Source: Flavobacteriaceae bacterium UBA5079 (GTDB lineage Bacteria > Bacteroidota > Bacteroidia > Flavobacteriales > Flavobacteriaceae). From it: 7,245 bases of DNA. Positions 1 to 5,753 of the stretch are shown in pieces (position 1 is the first letter of the stretch; each line of letters begins with the position of its first letter). The position numbers were made by a program, and so were the translations under genes. The notes under the pieces were generated by a model. It did not search any database. It worked only from the letters and a program-made list of their open reading frames with translations, and was not told the origin of the DNA. The DNA lies in the NCBI GenBank assembly GCA_002414705.1, contig DIAL01000133.1, positions 50,659 through 57,903 of the forward strand, given 5' to 3'.

Positions 1-280
1 GCTCGTAGCCCATATTTTGCCATTTACAACCACCGCAAACGCCAAAATGTTGGCAAGCTGGTTCGGAACGTTTATCAGATAGTTTATGAAAAACGGTTGC
101 TTTTCCTTCGTAATACGCTTTACGTTTTTTAAAGGTTTGTACATCAACTACATCACCAGGAACCGCATTTGGCATAAAGATAACTTTGCCATCTGCAGCT
201 TTTCCAATTACTTTTCCTTTTGCACCAGCATCAACAACTTCGACATTGGTAAATATTTGTTTTTTGTTTTTTCTTGCCAT
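1..280 (-). CDS. rlmD: 23S rRNA (uracil-5-)-methyltransferase RlmD-type, N-terminal part (runs off left edge)
   Basis: Only the first 93 residues lie in the window; the gene continues beyond base 1. The family transfers a methyl group from S-adenosylmethionine to C5 of a uracil in 23S rRNA. The protein starts MARKNKKQIF. A basic beta-rich stretch (about residues 8-65) including NAVPGDVVDV fits the N-terminal TRAM RNA-binding domain. It is followed by C76-x5-C82-G-G-C85, then KWQNMGYE. This is the hallmark [4Fe-4S] binding motif of the RlmD/RumA branch; the fourth Cys and the catalytic methyltransferase domain would lie outside the window. The ATG at 278-280 is the natural start because residues 1-7 are basic and the TRAM fold begins right after. 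The gene is divergent from rocD. An RlmC/RlmCD-like paralogue cannot be excluded without the remainder. Confidence 0.9.
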   Translation of the reverse strand, partial: MARKNKKQIFTNVEVVDAGAKGKVIGKAADGKVIFMPNAVPGDVVDVQTFKKRKAYYEGKATVFHKLSDKRSEPACQHFGVCGGCKWQNMGYE

Positions 281-284
281 GCTG

Positions 285-312
285 CAAAAGTAGTTTCTTT
301 TTTCGTAGCAAA
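285..312 (-). promoter_or_regulatory. Candidate sigma-A promoter of rlmD, very close to the start codon
   Basis: On the minus strand bases 292-285 read TACTTTTG, an exact match to the Bacteroidota -7 element TAnnTTTG. A TTTG at 312-309, inside a T run, could be the -33 element, but the 16-base spacer is shorter than the roughly 19 usually seen. Only four bases separate the -7 element from the ATG at 280. Transcription would therefore start at or just before the start codon, giving an almost leaderless mRNA. Confidence 0.4.
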
Positions 313-352
313 AAACATGTGACAAATATTTTAAGAAGCAACAGATATTTAG

Positions 353-464
353 TAATTTGCGAGTCCTAGGGATGATTTCTCTCCCACGCTGAATTTTCGA
401 AACTTCGAAAGGATAAAGGTACAGTAGGAATGGTTATTTTATTCAACAACTTAAATTTATTAAA
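353..464 (+). ncRNA. Possible structured 5' leader of rocD
   Basis: The non-coding stretch before rocD can be folded by eye into a three-way junction. GTCCT (363-367) can pair with AGGAT (410-414), with one G-U pair. GGGA (369-372) pairs with TCCC (382-385). TTTCGA (395-400) pairs with TCGAAA (405-410) around a four-base loop; base 410 is shared between two stems, so the closing stem may be only 4 bp. A TAATTTG at 353-359, one base short of the usual -7 element, could start transcription just before the first stem. About 50 unstructured AT-rich bases follow up to the ATG. It matches no riboswitch class I can recognise. The fold is inferred by hand and could be chance. Confidence 0.3.
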
Positions 465-1745
465 ATGGCTATTTTAGACCAAGTAACATCGCAAGAAGCG
501 ATTGAATTAGAAAACAAATATGGCGCTCACAATTATCATCCACTTCCAGTGGTTTTGGCTAAAGGTGAAGGCGTTCATGTTTGGGATGTAGAAGGAAAGC
601 AGTATTATGATTTTCTTTCAGCATATTCCGCTGTTAACCAAGGACATTGTCATCCTAAAATTGTAAATGCTATGCATAAGCAAGTATCTACATTGGCTTT
701 AACGTCTAGAGCATTTCATAATGACATGTTAGGAAAATATGAGAAATTTGCATGCGAATTTTTCGGATTCGATAAATTATTACCCATGAATACAGGTGCT
801 GAAGCCGTTGAAACTGCTTTAAAAGTCTGTAGAAAATGGGCTTATGAAGTAAAAGGAATTAAAGAAAATGAAGCAGAGATTATTGTCTGTGAAAATAATT
901 TCCATGGTAGAACAACGACCATTATTTCATTTTCCAATGATCCAGTTGCACGAAAAAATTTCGGACCCTACACAGACGGATTTATCAAAATTGCTTATGA
1001 TAATTTAGATGCTTTAGAGAACGCTTTAAAATCCAACCCAAATGTAGGTGGATTTTTAGTGGAACCTATTCAAGGTGAAGCTGGTGTTTATGTGCCTGCT
1101 CCAGATTATTTAGCAAAAGCAAAAGCACTTTGTGCAAAATACAATGTATTATTTATTGCAGATGAAGTTCAAACAGGAATTGCCAGAACAGGGCGTTTAT
1201 TAGCAACTTGTGGAAATTGTAGCTGTATTGATAAAAATTGTTCTAACGAGCCAGAAGTAAAACCGGATGTTTTAATTTTGGGTAAAGCGTTGTCTGGTGG
1301 TGCTTATCCTGTTTCGGCTGTTTTAGCAAATAATGCTATTATGAATGTTATCCGTCCTGGAAATCATGGAAGTACGTTTGGTGGTAATCCAGTAGCAGCA
1401 GCCGTTGCTATGGCTGCTCTAGAAGTAGTAAGAGATGAAAAATTAGCAGAAAACGCTTACAAACTTGGTGAGTTATTCAGAAGCGAAATAAATAAATTTA
1501 TTGAAACCAGTTCTATTGTAAACTTGGTTCGTGGTAAAGGTTTGTTAAATGCTATCGTCATTAACGATGATGAAGATAGTGATACGGCTTGGAACATCTG
1601 TTTAGCGTTACGTGACAATGGCTTATTAGCAAAACCAACACACGGAAACATTATTCGTTTTGCACCACCTTTAGTTATGACGGAAACGCAATTATTGGAT
1701 TGTGTATCTATTATTATTAAAACATTGAAGGAATTTGAGAAATAA
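465..1745 (+). CDS. rocD: Ornithine aminotransferase (ornithine-oxo-acid transaminase)
   Basis: A cytosolic PLP enzyme of class III aminotransferases. It moves the delta-amino group of ornithine to 2-oxoglutarate, giving glutamate 5-semialdehyde (which cyclises to pyrroline-5-carboxylate) and glutamate, linking arginine/ornithine breakdown to proline and glutamate. At 426 residues it has normal family length. Visible landmarks are the N-terminal NYHPLPVV (23-30), the cofactor-binding NTGAEA (109-114), FHGRT (146-150), ADEVQTG with D233 facing the pyridine nitrogen, and LGKALSGG with K274 as the expected Schiff-base lysine. HGSTFGGNP (301-309) and the C-terminal IRFAPPL (397-403) also fit. An insert after RTGRLLAT contains C249, C252, C254 and C259, absent from human and Bacillus OAT as I remember them. 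The gene is monocistronic: divergent from rlmD and closed by a strong hairpin terminator. The ATG at 465 starts MAILDQ, with no clear Shine-Dalgarno, as is usual in this phylum. Acetylornithine aminotransferase is the main alternative but fits less well. Confidence 0.95.
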   Translation: MAILDQVTSQEAIELENKYGAHNYHPLPVVLAKGEGVHVWDVEGKQYYDFLSAYSAVNQGHCHPKIVNAMHKQVSTLALTSRAFHNDMLGKYEKFACEFFGFDKLLPMNTGAEAVETALKVCRKWAYEVKGIKENEAEIIVCENNFHGRTTTIISFSNDPVARKNFGPYTDGFIKIAYDNLDALENALKSNPNVGGFLVEPIQGEAGVYVPAPDYLAKAKALCAKYNVLFIADEVQTGIARTGRLLATCGNCSCIDKNCSNEPEVKPDVLILGKALSGGAYPVSAVLANNAIMNVIRPGNHGSTFGGNPVAAAVAMAALEVVRDEKLAENAYKLGELFRSEINKFIETSSIVNLVRGKGLLNAIVINDDEDSDTAWNICLALRDNGLLAKPTHGNIIRFAPPLVMTETQLLDCVSIIIKTLKEFEK

Positions 1746-1761
1746 AAAATCTTCTTATATA

Positions 1762-1799
1762 AACATAAAAAAAGCGACGTGAGTCGCTTTTTTTATGTT
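1762..1799. terminator. Bidirectional intrinsic terminator
   Basis: A perfect inverted repeat pairs 1762-1778 with 1783-1799 around a GTGA loop (1779-1782). The inner GCGAC/GTCGC core is flanked by seven A on the left and seven T on the right, so it works as hairpin plus U-tract read from either strand. It lies 16 bases after the rocD stop and 13 bases after the stop of the minus-strand CCC-motif gene, so it should terminate both converging transcripts. Confidence 0.93.
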
Positions 1800-1812
1800 C
1801 AAAAATCAGAGT

Positions 1813-2151
1813 TTACTCAACTTGAGCTTGCTGGAATTGTTTCATAGCTTCGTCAAATTGTCCCCAATAAGCATCCCATCCACCCATGGCATAAATTTGG
1901 TAAATAGACCAAAGTAAGGAAAGAATATTAATTATTAATATCACTAATGCAACCGTTTTAGCGGTATTCATAGCGTTAACACTTTTTAAATCGTAATCGT
2001 CTGGATTTAGTTGTGCCTTTTTAATTTGACTGTGAGCAATATAAAAGGCTATTCCTGCCAAAATAAAACCAAAGCCAGCAAAACAGCAGCATAATAGTCC
2101 AAAAATAGCCAACACATAAACGAGTGTTGGATTGAGTCTTTGTTTTTCCAT
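1813..2151 (-). CDS. CCC-motif membrane protein (dispanin/IFITM-like topology)
   Basis: A 112-residue membrane protein of the type annotated in Bacteroidota as CCC motif membrane protein; the function is unknown. The first hydrophobic segment (about 9-39) carries three consecutive cysteines (21-23) followed by FAGFGFILAGIAFYIA. A polar loop (40-65) ends in SVNAMNTAK, then a second hydrophobic helix (66-88) and an acidic, Gln-rich tail. The order of CC motif, Gly-rich segment, loop with Asp and Ala-Lys, and second helix resembles the CD225/dispanin pattern; this similarity is my inference. It is the last gene of its operon, starting 9 nt after the DUF2752 stop, and ends at the shared terminator. 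The ATG at 2149-2151 puts NPTLVYVLAI directly before the first membrane segment. The membrane assignment is confident; the role is not. Confidence 0.85.
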   Translation of the reverse strand: MEKQRLNPTLVYVLAIFGLLCCCFAGFGFILAGIAFYIAHSQIKKAQLNPDDYDLKSVNAMNTAKTVALVILIINILSLLWSIYQIYAMGGWDAYWGQFDEAMKQFQQAQVE

Positions 2152-2160
2152 GTGTAAAAT

Positions 2161-2445
2161 TTAAGTGATTAGTTTTAAAGTAAAACTCCCAATTATAACG
2201 CTAATGGTCACGATTGCGAGTGTATTAATAATTTTATTTGAATGTTGAAATTTAAAGAAAATATTTAAGCCGATAAAGATAAATAGTGCAATTAATGGAT
2301 AAACGGCTGGATACATTTTAAATGCTGCTAATAATTCGCCATGATAAATAAGTGCTACAGACCTCTGTAAGCCACAACCCATACAGTCAAACCCAAATAT
2401 CTGTTTGTTTAAGCAAGGAAGCATAAAATCTTCTGGTGAAGACAT
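2161..2445 (-). CDS. DUF2752 family small membrane protein
   Basis: A 94-residue protein matching DUF2752, a bacterial membrane family of unknown function. The signature is a Pro-Cys (10-11), then C21-x2-C24-G-L-Q-R28, then HGELLAAFKMYP (35-46). Two hydrophobic helices follow, at about 47-64 and 73-92. In many members the motif reads CPgCG; here the Pro is replaced by Met22 but both cysteines remain. The paired cysteines suggest metal binding or a redox role, which is unproven. The protein has no signal peptide. The gene lies 49 nt after the T9SS cargo gene, has its own good -7 element, and is 9 nt upstream of the CCC-motif gene, so the two are probably co-transcribed and may act together in the inner membrane. 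Confidence 0.85.
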   Translation of the reverse strand: MSSPEDFMLPCLNKQIFGFDCMGCGLQRSVALIYHGELLAAFKMYPAVYPLIALFIFIGLNIFFKFQHSNKIINTLAIVTISVIIGSFTLKLIT

Positions 2446-2468
2446 AAATATCTGTAATTGAATTTAGC

Positions 2469-2476
2469 CAAAGTTA
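2469..2476 (-). promoter_or_regulatory. Candidate -7 element for the DUF2752/CCC operon
   Basis: Read on the minus strand, bases 2476-2469 are TAACTTTG, an exact match to TAnnTTTG of Bacteroidota housekeeping promoters. Transcription would start around 2463, leaving a leader of about 18 nt before the ATG at 2445. I see no clear TTTG at the expected -33 distance. No hairpin terminator separates it from the upstream gene, so read-through from that gene could also contribute. Confidence 0.4.
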
Positions 2477-2494
2477 AAAAAAGTGATGAATATT

Positions 2495-4324
2495 CTACTT
2501 TTTATTTGCAATGATTACTTTTTTATTCAAATTAATTCCAGATTTAAATCCTACGGAAACAATATACATCCCATTACTAAACTGTTTGGTAGAAACGATT
2601 TGTTTTTCTGAAATTGGTAGGTTTTTAATATTTAGAACTTGTTTTCCAGAAACATCGTAAACAGATACATTTTTTATATCACGAAAATTTGGGTTTATTA
2701 AATTTAATTCAGACGATTCATTGTTTTGAAAGATGGTAAAATCAGCCAAAGTATTATCAGGAGTTCCTAACGTTTGAGAAGTAAAAGTTATTTCAAAACG
2801 ATCTGTGTATAAGCCAAGTGGTAAATTTATATCATAATTAGATTCTTTTAAATTCACATAGATATCATGTTCTTTATCATGAATATAAATTCGTTGACTT
2901 TCATCAAAATTCTGAACATCATAAATTCTAAAACGAACAGGTTGATTTGCACGTACTTTAACAACTAACGGAATCCGTAAAGTTTCGTCATAGTTAAAAG
3001 CTTGTATGATATAAGGTTCATTGTTTAATGTCCAGTAGGCATCAGATGCCAAAGGTGTATCTCCTTTTCCTTCCAAACCATAATCAAAACCATCTGTTGC
3101 TGAATTATGAAAATTCATTAATAATTGACGTGTATATAATTCGTTTTCGGTAAAATCAACGTTAATACGGAAGCGTTTAAAATCTGCTGGCACGTTATTA
3201 AAACCGTCTTCATTGTAGGTAGTCTCTTCTGTTGTATCTTCGTTGTCATCATACTGATTTCTAAAAAAATAACTGTCTGTTCCAGATTGTTTATAAAATT
3301 CACGCTGTGCATTATTGAAAGTAATGGTACCTCCAGTTCCGTTGCCTTCAATCATAAAACCTTGCCCAATTGGAATATACCGTCTCGCTATTTTATTACC
3401 AGTTCCAGCGGGAAAATTTGTAGCTGTACCATCTAATAAATAGGTGGTAAATGGTGCAGGAACAAAAGAATCTGTGAGTCCATCTGCCGAAACTGTATAA
3501 AGAGCATAACCACCAACATAATCCGATAAATTATGAGACGTAGCTCCTGGTGCTTGTTCCCAATACTTTAAGGTACCAGTCATGCGTGAGGCATTTGAAA
3601 CATTATGTATAAAATCTCGTGCATCCAAAGCGGAAGGGTATGGATTACCGACTAGTGTTTCTCTATTTGCATTTAATGTAACTGTTATATTTCCATTATT
3701 TGCACGTCCTCTAAAATCATACTGTTGTCCACCACTCGGATTTCCTTTCATAGTAAAACCGTAGCCGGAAGCTAACGTTCCATTTGGATCTCCTCCAACT
3801 GGCAATGTACCGCCTCCTAAACCAATCCAATCTTCGTAAGGGTTTGTTGTAGCAGTCAATCCAATAAATGTATATAACCAATAGCTAACAATTTGAGTTG
3901 CTGTACCATTATAGCCAGCTATGTATCCAAAAGGTGTGCTGGTAATAGGAGCTGCCGTTTCACGGTGCATATTATTGTTTGGTCTGAAAGCGGTGTTTCC
4001 AGCTGCGCCAGCGTTAACACCTACAGGAGAACTCCAATAGTTGTAAGCATAGGTATTTGCTGTACCCGTTTGAAAAGCGCTCAATCGACCAGTTCCAGAA
4101 TTGCCTACATTGTTGCCTTGTAATAATTGGGCCTCGTTGCGCAAATAGATATGGCTGTTGGTGTCTAAATTAACATCATTGGTTACATATAAGGGTGCAT
4201 TTGTTCCGTTTGTAAAGACGTTACCATCAACATATACATAGCTACCATTGCTAATATATAAATCAGATTGTGAAAAAGAAAAATTAGTAACCGTTAATAG
4301 AATGAATGTATATAAATATTTCAT
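2495..4324 (-). CDS. Secreted T9SS type A sorting-domain protein
   Basis: A 609-residue cell-surface or secreted protein; no enzyme family is recognised. An N-terminal signal peptide (MKYLYTFILL onward, cleavage probably near residue 19) would send it through Sec. The C-terminal domain (about 528-609) is a type IX sorting signal: VSVYDVSGKQV (553-563), a Gly-Met-Tyr turn in FSNGMYIVSV (582-591) and the closing KKVII (601-605). The body is Asn/Gly/Thr-rich and predicted mostly beta. It contains YNYWSSPVG (94-102), VGNPYPSALDARDF (225-238) and IPIGQGFMI (317-325), segments that recur in large flavobacterial surface proteins. An acidic linker (358-374, Asp/Glu/Thr-rich) splits an N-terminal half from a C-terminal beta-sandwich-like half. 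The gene starts 15 nt after the S74-domain gene and is very likely co-transcribed with it. Adhesin or matrix roles are plausible but not shown. Confidence 0.85.
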   Translation of the reverse strand: MKYLYTFILLTVTNFSFSQSDLYISNGSYVYVDGNVFTNGTNAPLYVTNDVNLDTNSHIYLRNEAQLLQGNNVGNSGTGRLSAFQTGTANTYAYNYWSSPVGVNAGAAGNTAFRPNNNMHRETAAPITSTPFGYIAGYNGTATQIVSYWLYTFIGLTATTNPYEDWIGLGGGTLPVGGDPNGTLASGYGFTMKGNPSGGQQYDFRGRANNGNITVTLNANRETLVGNPYPSALDARDFIHNVSNASRMTGTLKYWEQAPGATSHNLSDYVGGYALYTVSADGLTDSFVPAPFTTYLLDGTATNFPAGTGNKIARRYIPIGQGFMIEGNGTGGTITFNNAQREFYKQSGTDSYFFRNQYDDNEDTTEETTYNEDGFNNVPADFKRFRINVDFTENELYTRQLLMNFHNSATDGFDYGLEGKGDTPLASDAYWTLNNEPYIIQAFNYDETLRIPLVVKVRANQPVRFRIYDVQNFDESQRIYIHDKEHDIYVNLKESNYDINLPLGLYTDRFEITFTSQTLGTPDNTLADFTIFQNNESSELNLINPNFRDIKNVSVYDVSGKQVLNIKNLPISEKQIVSTKQFSNGMYIVSVGFKSGINLNKKVIIANKK

Positions 4325-4339
4325 AATTATAGCTTTATT

Positions 4340-5422
4340 CTAATCTTGATTATCAATTAATGTATTTAATCTGTTTTCCAGCAATACAATTTTAGCTTCT
4401 AATGATAAAATTCGATCATTTTGATTCTCAATTAATTCCTGTTGTTCCTTTATAGCTTGAACAGTTACAGGTATAAGGGACGTGTAATCGACAACATTGA
4501 AAATTTCTTTTTTGAAATCAGTTTTATTTACAGAATTTGTCATTTTATTTGGGCCTACAACTGCAAGCTGTTTTTCGGCTACAGCTTCTGGAAACACTTC
4601 CTTTACATTTTGAGCTAAAAAACCTAAATAAGTTCTTGAATCGCCTTTGGTTAAGTAATTATATTCATTCAAATTGTAGTTGTATGAAACTCCGTTTATT
4701 TGCTTTAATTTATTTATAGCATTGGTAATTGGTTGAATATTGGATTTAACTCTTTCGTCGGACAAATTATAAAGACCATTTATATACCCTAAACCTCCTG
4801 AAAATAATCCACCAAAGCCAAACCATGAACCAGTTGTTGGTATGGTTCCTTGAACACCAATAGCGTCAGAACTATTTGAAGTTCCCCAAATACCTATACC
4901 ATCACCAGTAGCAGGAAGGTGAACCCCATATGATGCTAATCCAGCTATATTGTTAGTGACTCCTCCTAAAGCATTAAATGTTCCTGTAACATATCCTGCT
5001 AAACTTGATCCAGTTGCATTTGTATTTTCGACATATGCCAAATAATCATTTGCTCTGTTGTTTTGCATATCTAAGTGATATGCTGGATTTGTAACACCAA
5101 TACCTATATATCCATTAGTAGCAATAGTTAATCTTGTGTTATTAGTGATAGCAGTCGTACCAATTTTAAATTTATCAGCATCGCTATCATCAATACCCAT
5201 AGTTATTCTTGAAACACCATTGACTTGGTATTGTAAAATTGGGTCACCATTTCCAGCTATATTGTTTATTTCAATTCCATCTGCAGCTGCATTGACTTCA
5301 ACATCTAATATAGATGATGGACTTGTAGTCCCAATCCCAACCTGTGCAAAAACACCTAATTGAATTAAAAACGTAAAAATAAAGAAATAGAATAGCTTGT
5401 TTTTTGAAGTAGTTTTTTTCAT
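4340..5422 (-). CDS. Secreted protein with C-terminal peptidase S74 (tail-fibre chaperone) domain
   Basis: A 360-residue protein. The signal peptide is MKKTTSKNKL plus a Phe-rich core, with cleavage expected after VFA (24-26). The mature part opens with a GIGTTSP element repeated later (28-41 and 106-119), then a Gly/Asn/Thr-rich region to about 215. The S74 domain follows: LSDERVKSNI (220-229) holds the expected Ser221/Lys226 dyad, spaced five residues as in phage endosialidase. YLGFLAQNV (265-273), FPEAV (277-281) and VDYTSLIPV (311-319) are also typical. A coiled coil (about 322-356) closes the protein. In phage fibres this domain trimerises, aids folding of the part before it, then cuts itself off before the Ser. 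I chose ATG at 5420-5422; six bases upstream is an in-frame TTG, giving 362 residues but a poorer signal peptide. No T9SS sorting domain is present. First gene of the pair with the T9SS cargo gene. Confidence 0.88.
   Translation of the reverse strand: MKKTTSKNKLFYFFIFTFLIQLGVFAQVGIGTTSPSSILDVEVNAAADGIEINNIAGNGDPILQYQVNGVSRITMGIDDSDADKFKIGTTAITNNTRLTIATNGYIGIGVTNPAYHLDMQNNRANDYLAYVENTNATGSSLAGYVTGTFNALGGVTNNIAGLASYGVHLPATGDGIGIWGTSNSSDAIGVQGTIPTTGSWFGFGGLFSGGLGYINGLYNLSDERVKSNIQPITNAINKLKQINGVSYNYNLNEYNYLTKGDSRTYLGFLAQNVKEVFPEAVAEKQLAVVGPNKMTNSVNKTDFKKEIFNVVDYTSLIPVTVQAIKEQQELIENQNDRILSLEAKIVLLENRLNTLIDNQD
5066..5107 (-). repeat. GIGT-type repeat, copy 2 (residues 106-119 of the S74 protein)
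   Basis: Second copy of the 14-residue motif, reading IGIGVTNPAYHLDM. It is separated from the first by 64 residues, which may mark a modular unit of about 78 residues. Confidence 0.6.
5300..5341 (-). repeat. GIGT-type repeat, copy 1 (residues 28-41 of the S74 protein)
   Basis: The encoded 14 residues VGIGTTSPSSILDV match a second copy, IGIGVTNPAYHLDM, at 5066-5107 on the pattern (V/I)GIGxTxPxxxLD. Such motifs are common in Bacteroidota S74-domain proteins and probably mark short beta-structured modules of the fibre part. They are protein-level repeats; the DNA of the two copies has diverged. Confidence 0.6.
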
Positions 5423-5543
5423 AATCAACTGTTTTTTAAATAGTTAAATCAAGCAATTTTACAAAAAAAAAGAATACAAAATATATGTTGTTTCAACATT
5501 TAATATTAATTTCGACAAACAGTAAAGAATTAACGTCCAGAGC
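5423..5543. promoter_or_regulatory. Divergent promoter region with a short palindrome
   Basis: This 121-base AT-rich gap separates the minus-strand S74 gene from the plus-strand small membrane protein gene. A perfect palindrome ATGTTG-TTT-CAACAT lies at 5485-5499 and could be an operator. For the rightward operon, TAATTTCG (5507-5514) differs by one base from TAnnTTTG and has TTG 16 bases upstream (5488-5490). For the leftward gene, TAAAATTG (5461-5454 on the minus strand) also differs by one base, with TTTTG 15 bases upstream. Both are weak matches. A nine-A run lies at 5463-5471. Confidence 0.35.
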
Positions 5544-5753
5544 ATGAAAAAACAACAAATTATAAGTTATTTATTAGTTTTAACTGGTAGTATAGTAGCT
5601 ATTTACGGTCAATCTAGGGATGAAAAAAACGTAACACTTTTAATTATTGGGATTGTTATTTTAATGTACGGGATTTATAGAATTTCTAGTAAAATTCCGA
5701 GTAAATTTGATGCAGAAACTAAAGATATAGAAAATGAACAGGAAGACATTTAA
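5544..5753 (+). CDS. Small two-helix membrane protein upstream of the Smr gene
   Basis: A 69-residue protein with two predicted transmembrane helices, about residues 5-22 and 29-48. A short charged turn with SRDEKN lies between them, and an acidic cytoplasmic-looking tail rich in Glu and Asp follows. I do not recognise a named family. Its last 20 bases overlap the start of the Smr-domain gene, which points to translational coupling and argues that the frame is real. Flavobacteria often have a small membrane protein gene in this position, though I recall this only loosely. The ATG at 5544 gives a two-Lys N-terminus before the first helix, fitting an N-in topology. Function unknown. Confidence 0.75.
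   Translation: MKKQQIISYLLVLTGSIVAIYGQSRDEKNVTLLIIGIVILMYGIYRISSKIPSKFDAETKDIENEQEDI

Noticed and set aside
86..322. Plus-strand open frame of 78 codons before rocD
   Set aside because: It is antisense to the well-supported RlmD N-terminus and covers its promoter. Its composition is Phe/Ile/Asn-rich like a reverse-frame shadow, with no recognisable domain.
3118..4123. Several short open frames within the T9SS cargo gene (3118-3351 minus, 3582-3764 plus, 3893-4123 plus)
   Set aside because: All lie wholly inside a gene with a clear signal peptide and sorting domain and show no independent features.
4340..5422. Prophage tail-fibre gene
   Set aside because: The S74 domain is phage-like, but the protein has a signal peptide, its neighbours are a T9SS cargo gene and housekeeping genes, and no capsid, terminase, integrase or lysis gene is seen.
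5423..5428. Start of the S74 protein at an upstream in-frame TTG (5428)
   Set aside because: The ATG at 5420-5422 directly gives MKKTTSKNKL, a standard signal-peptide start. The TTG adds only two residues and has no better upstream signal.
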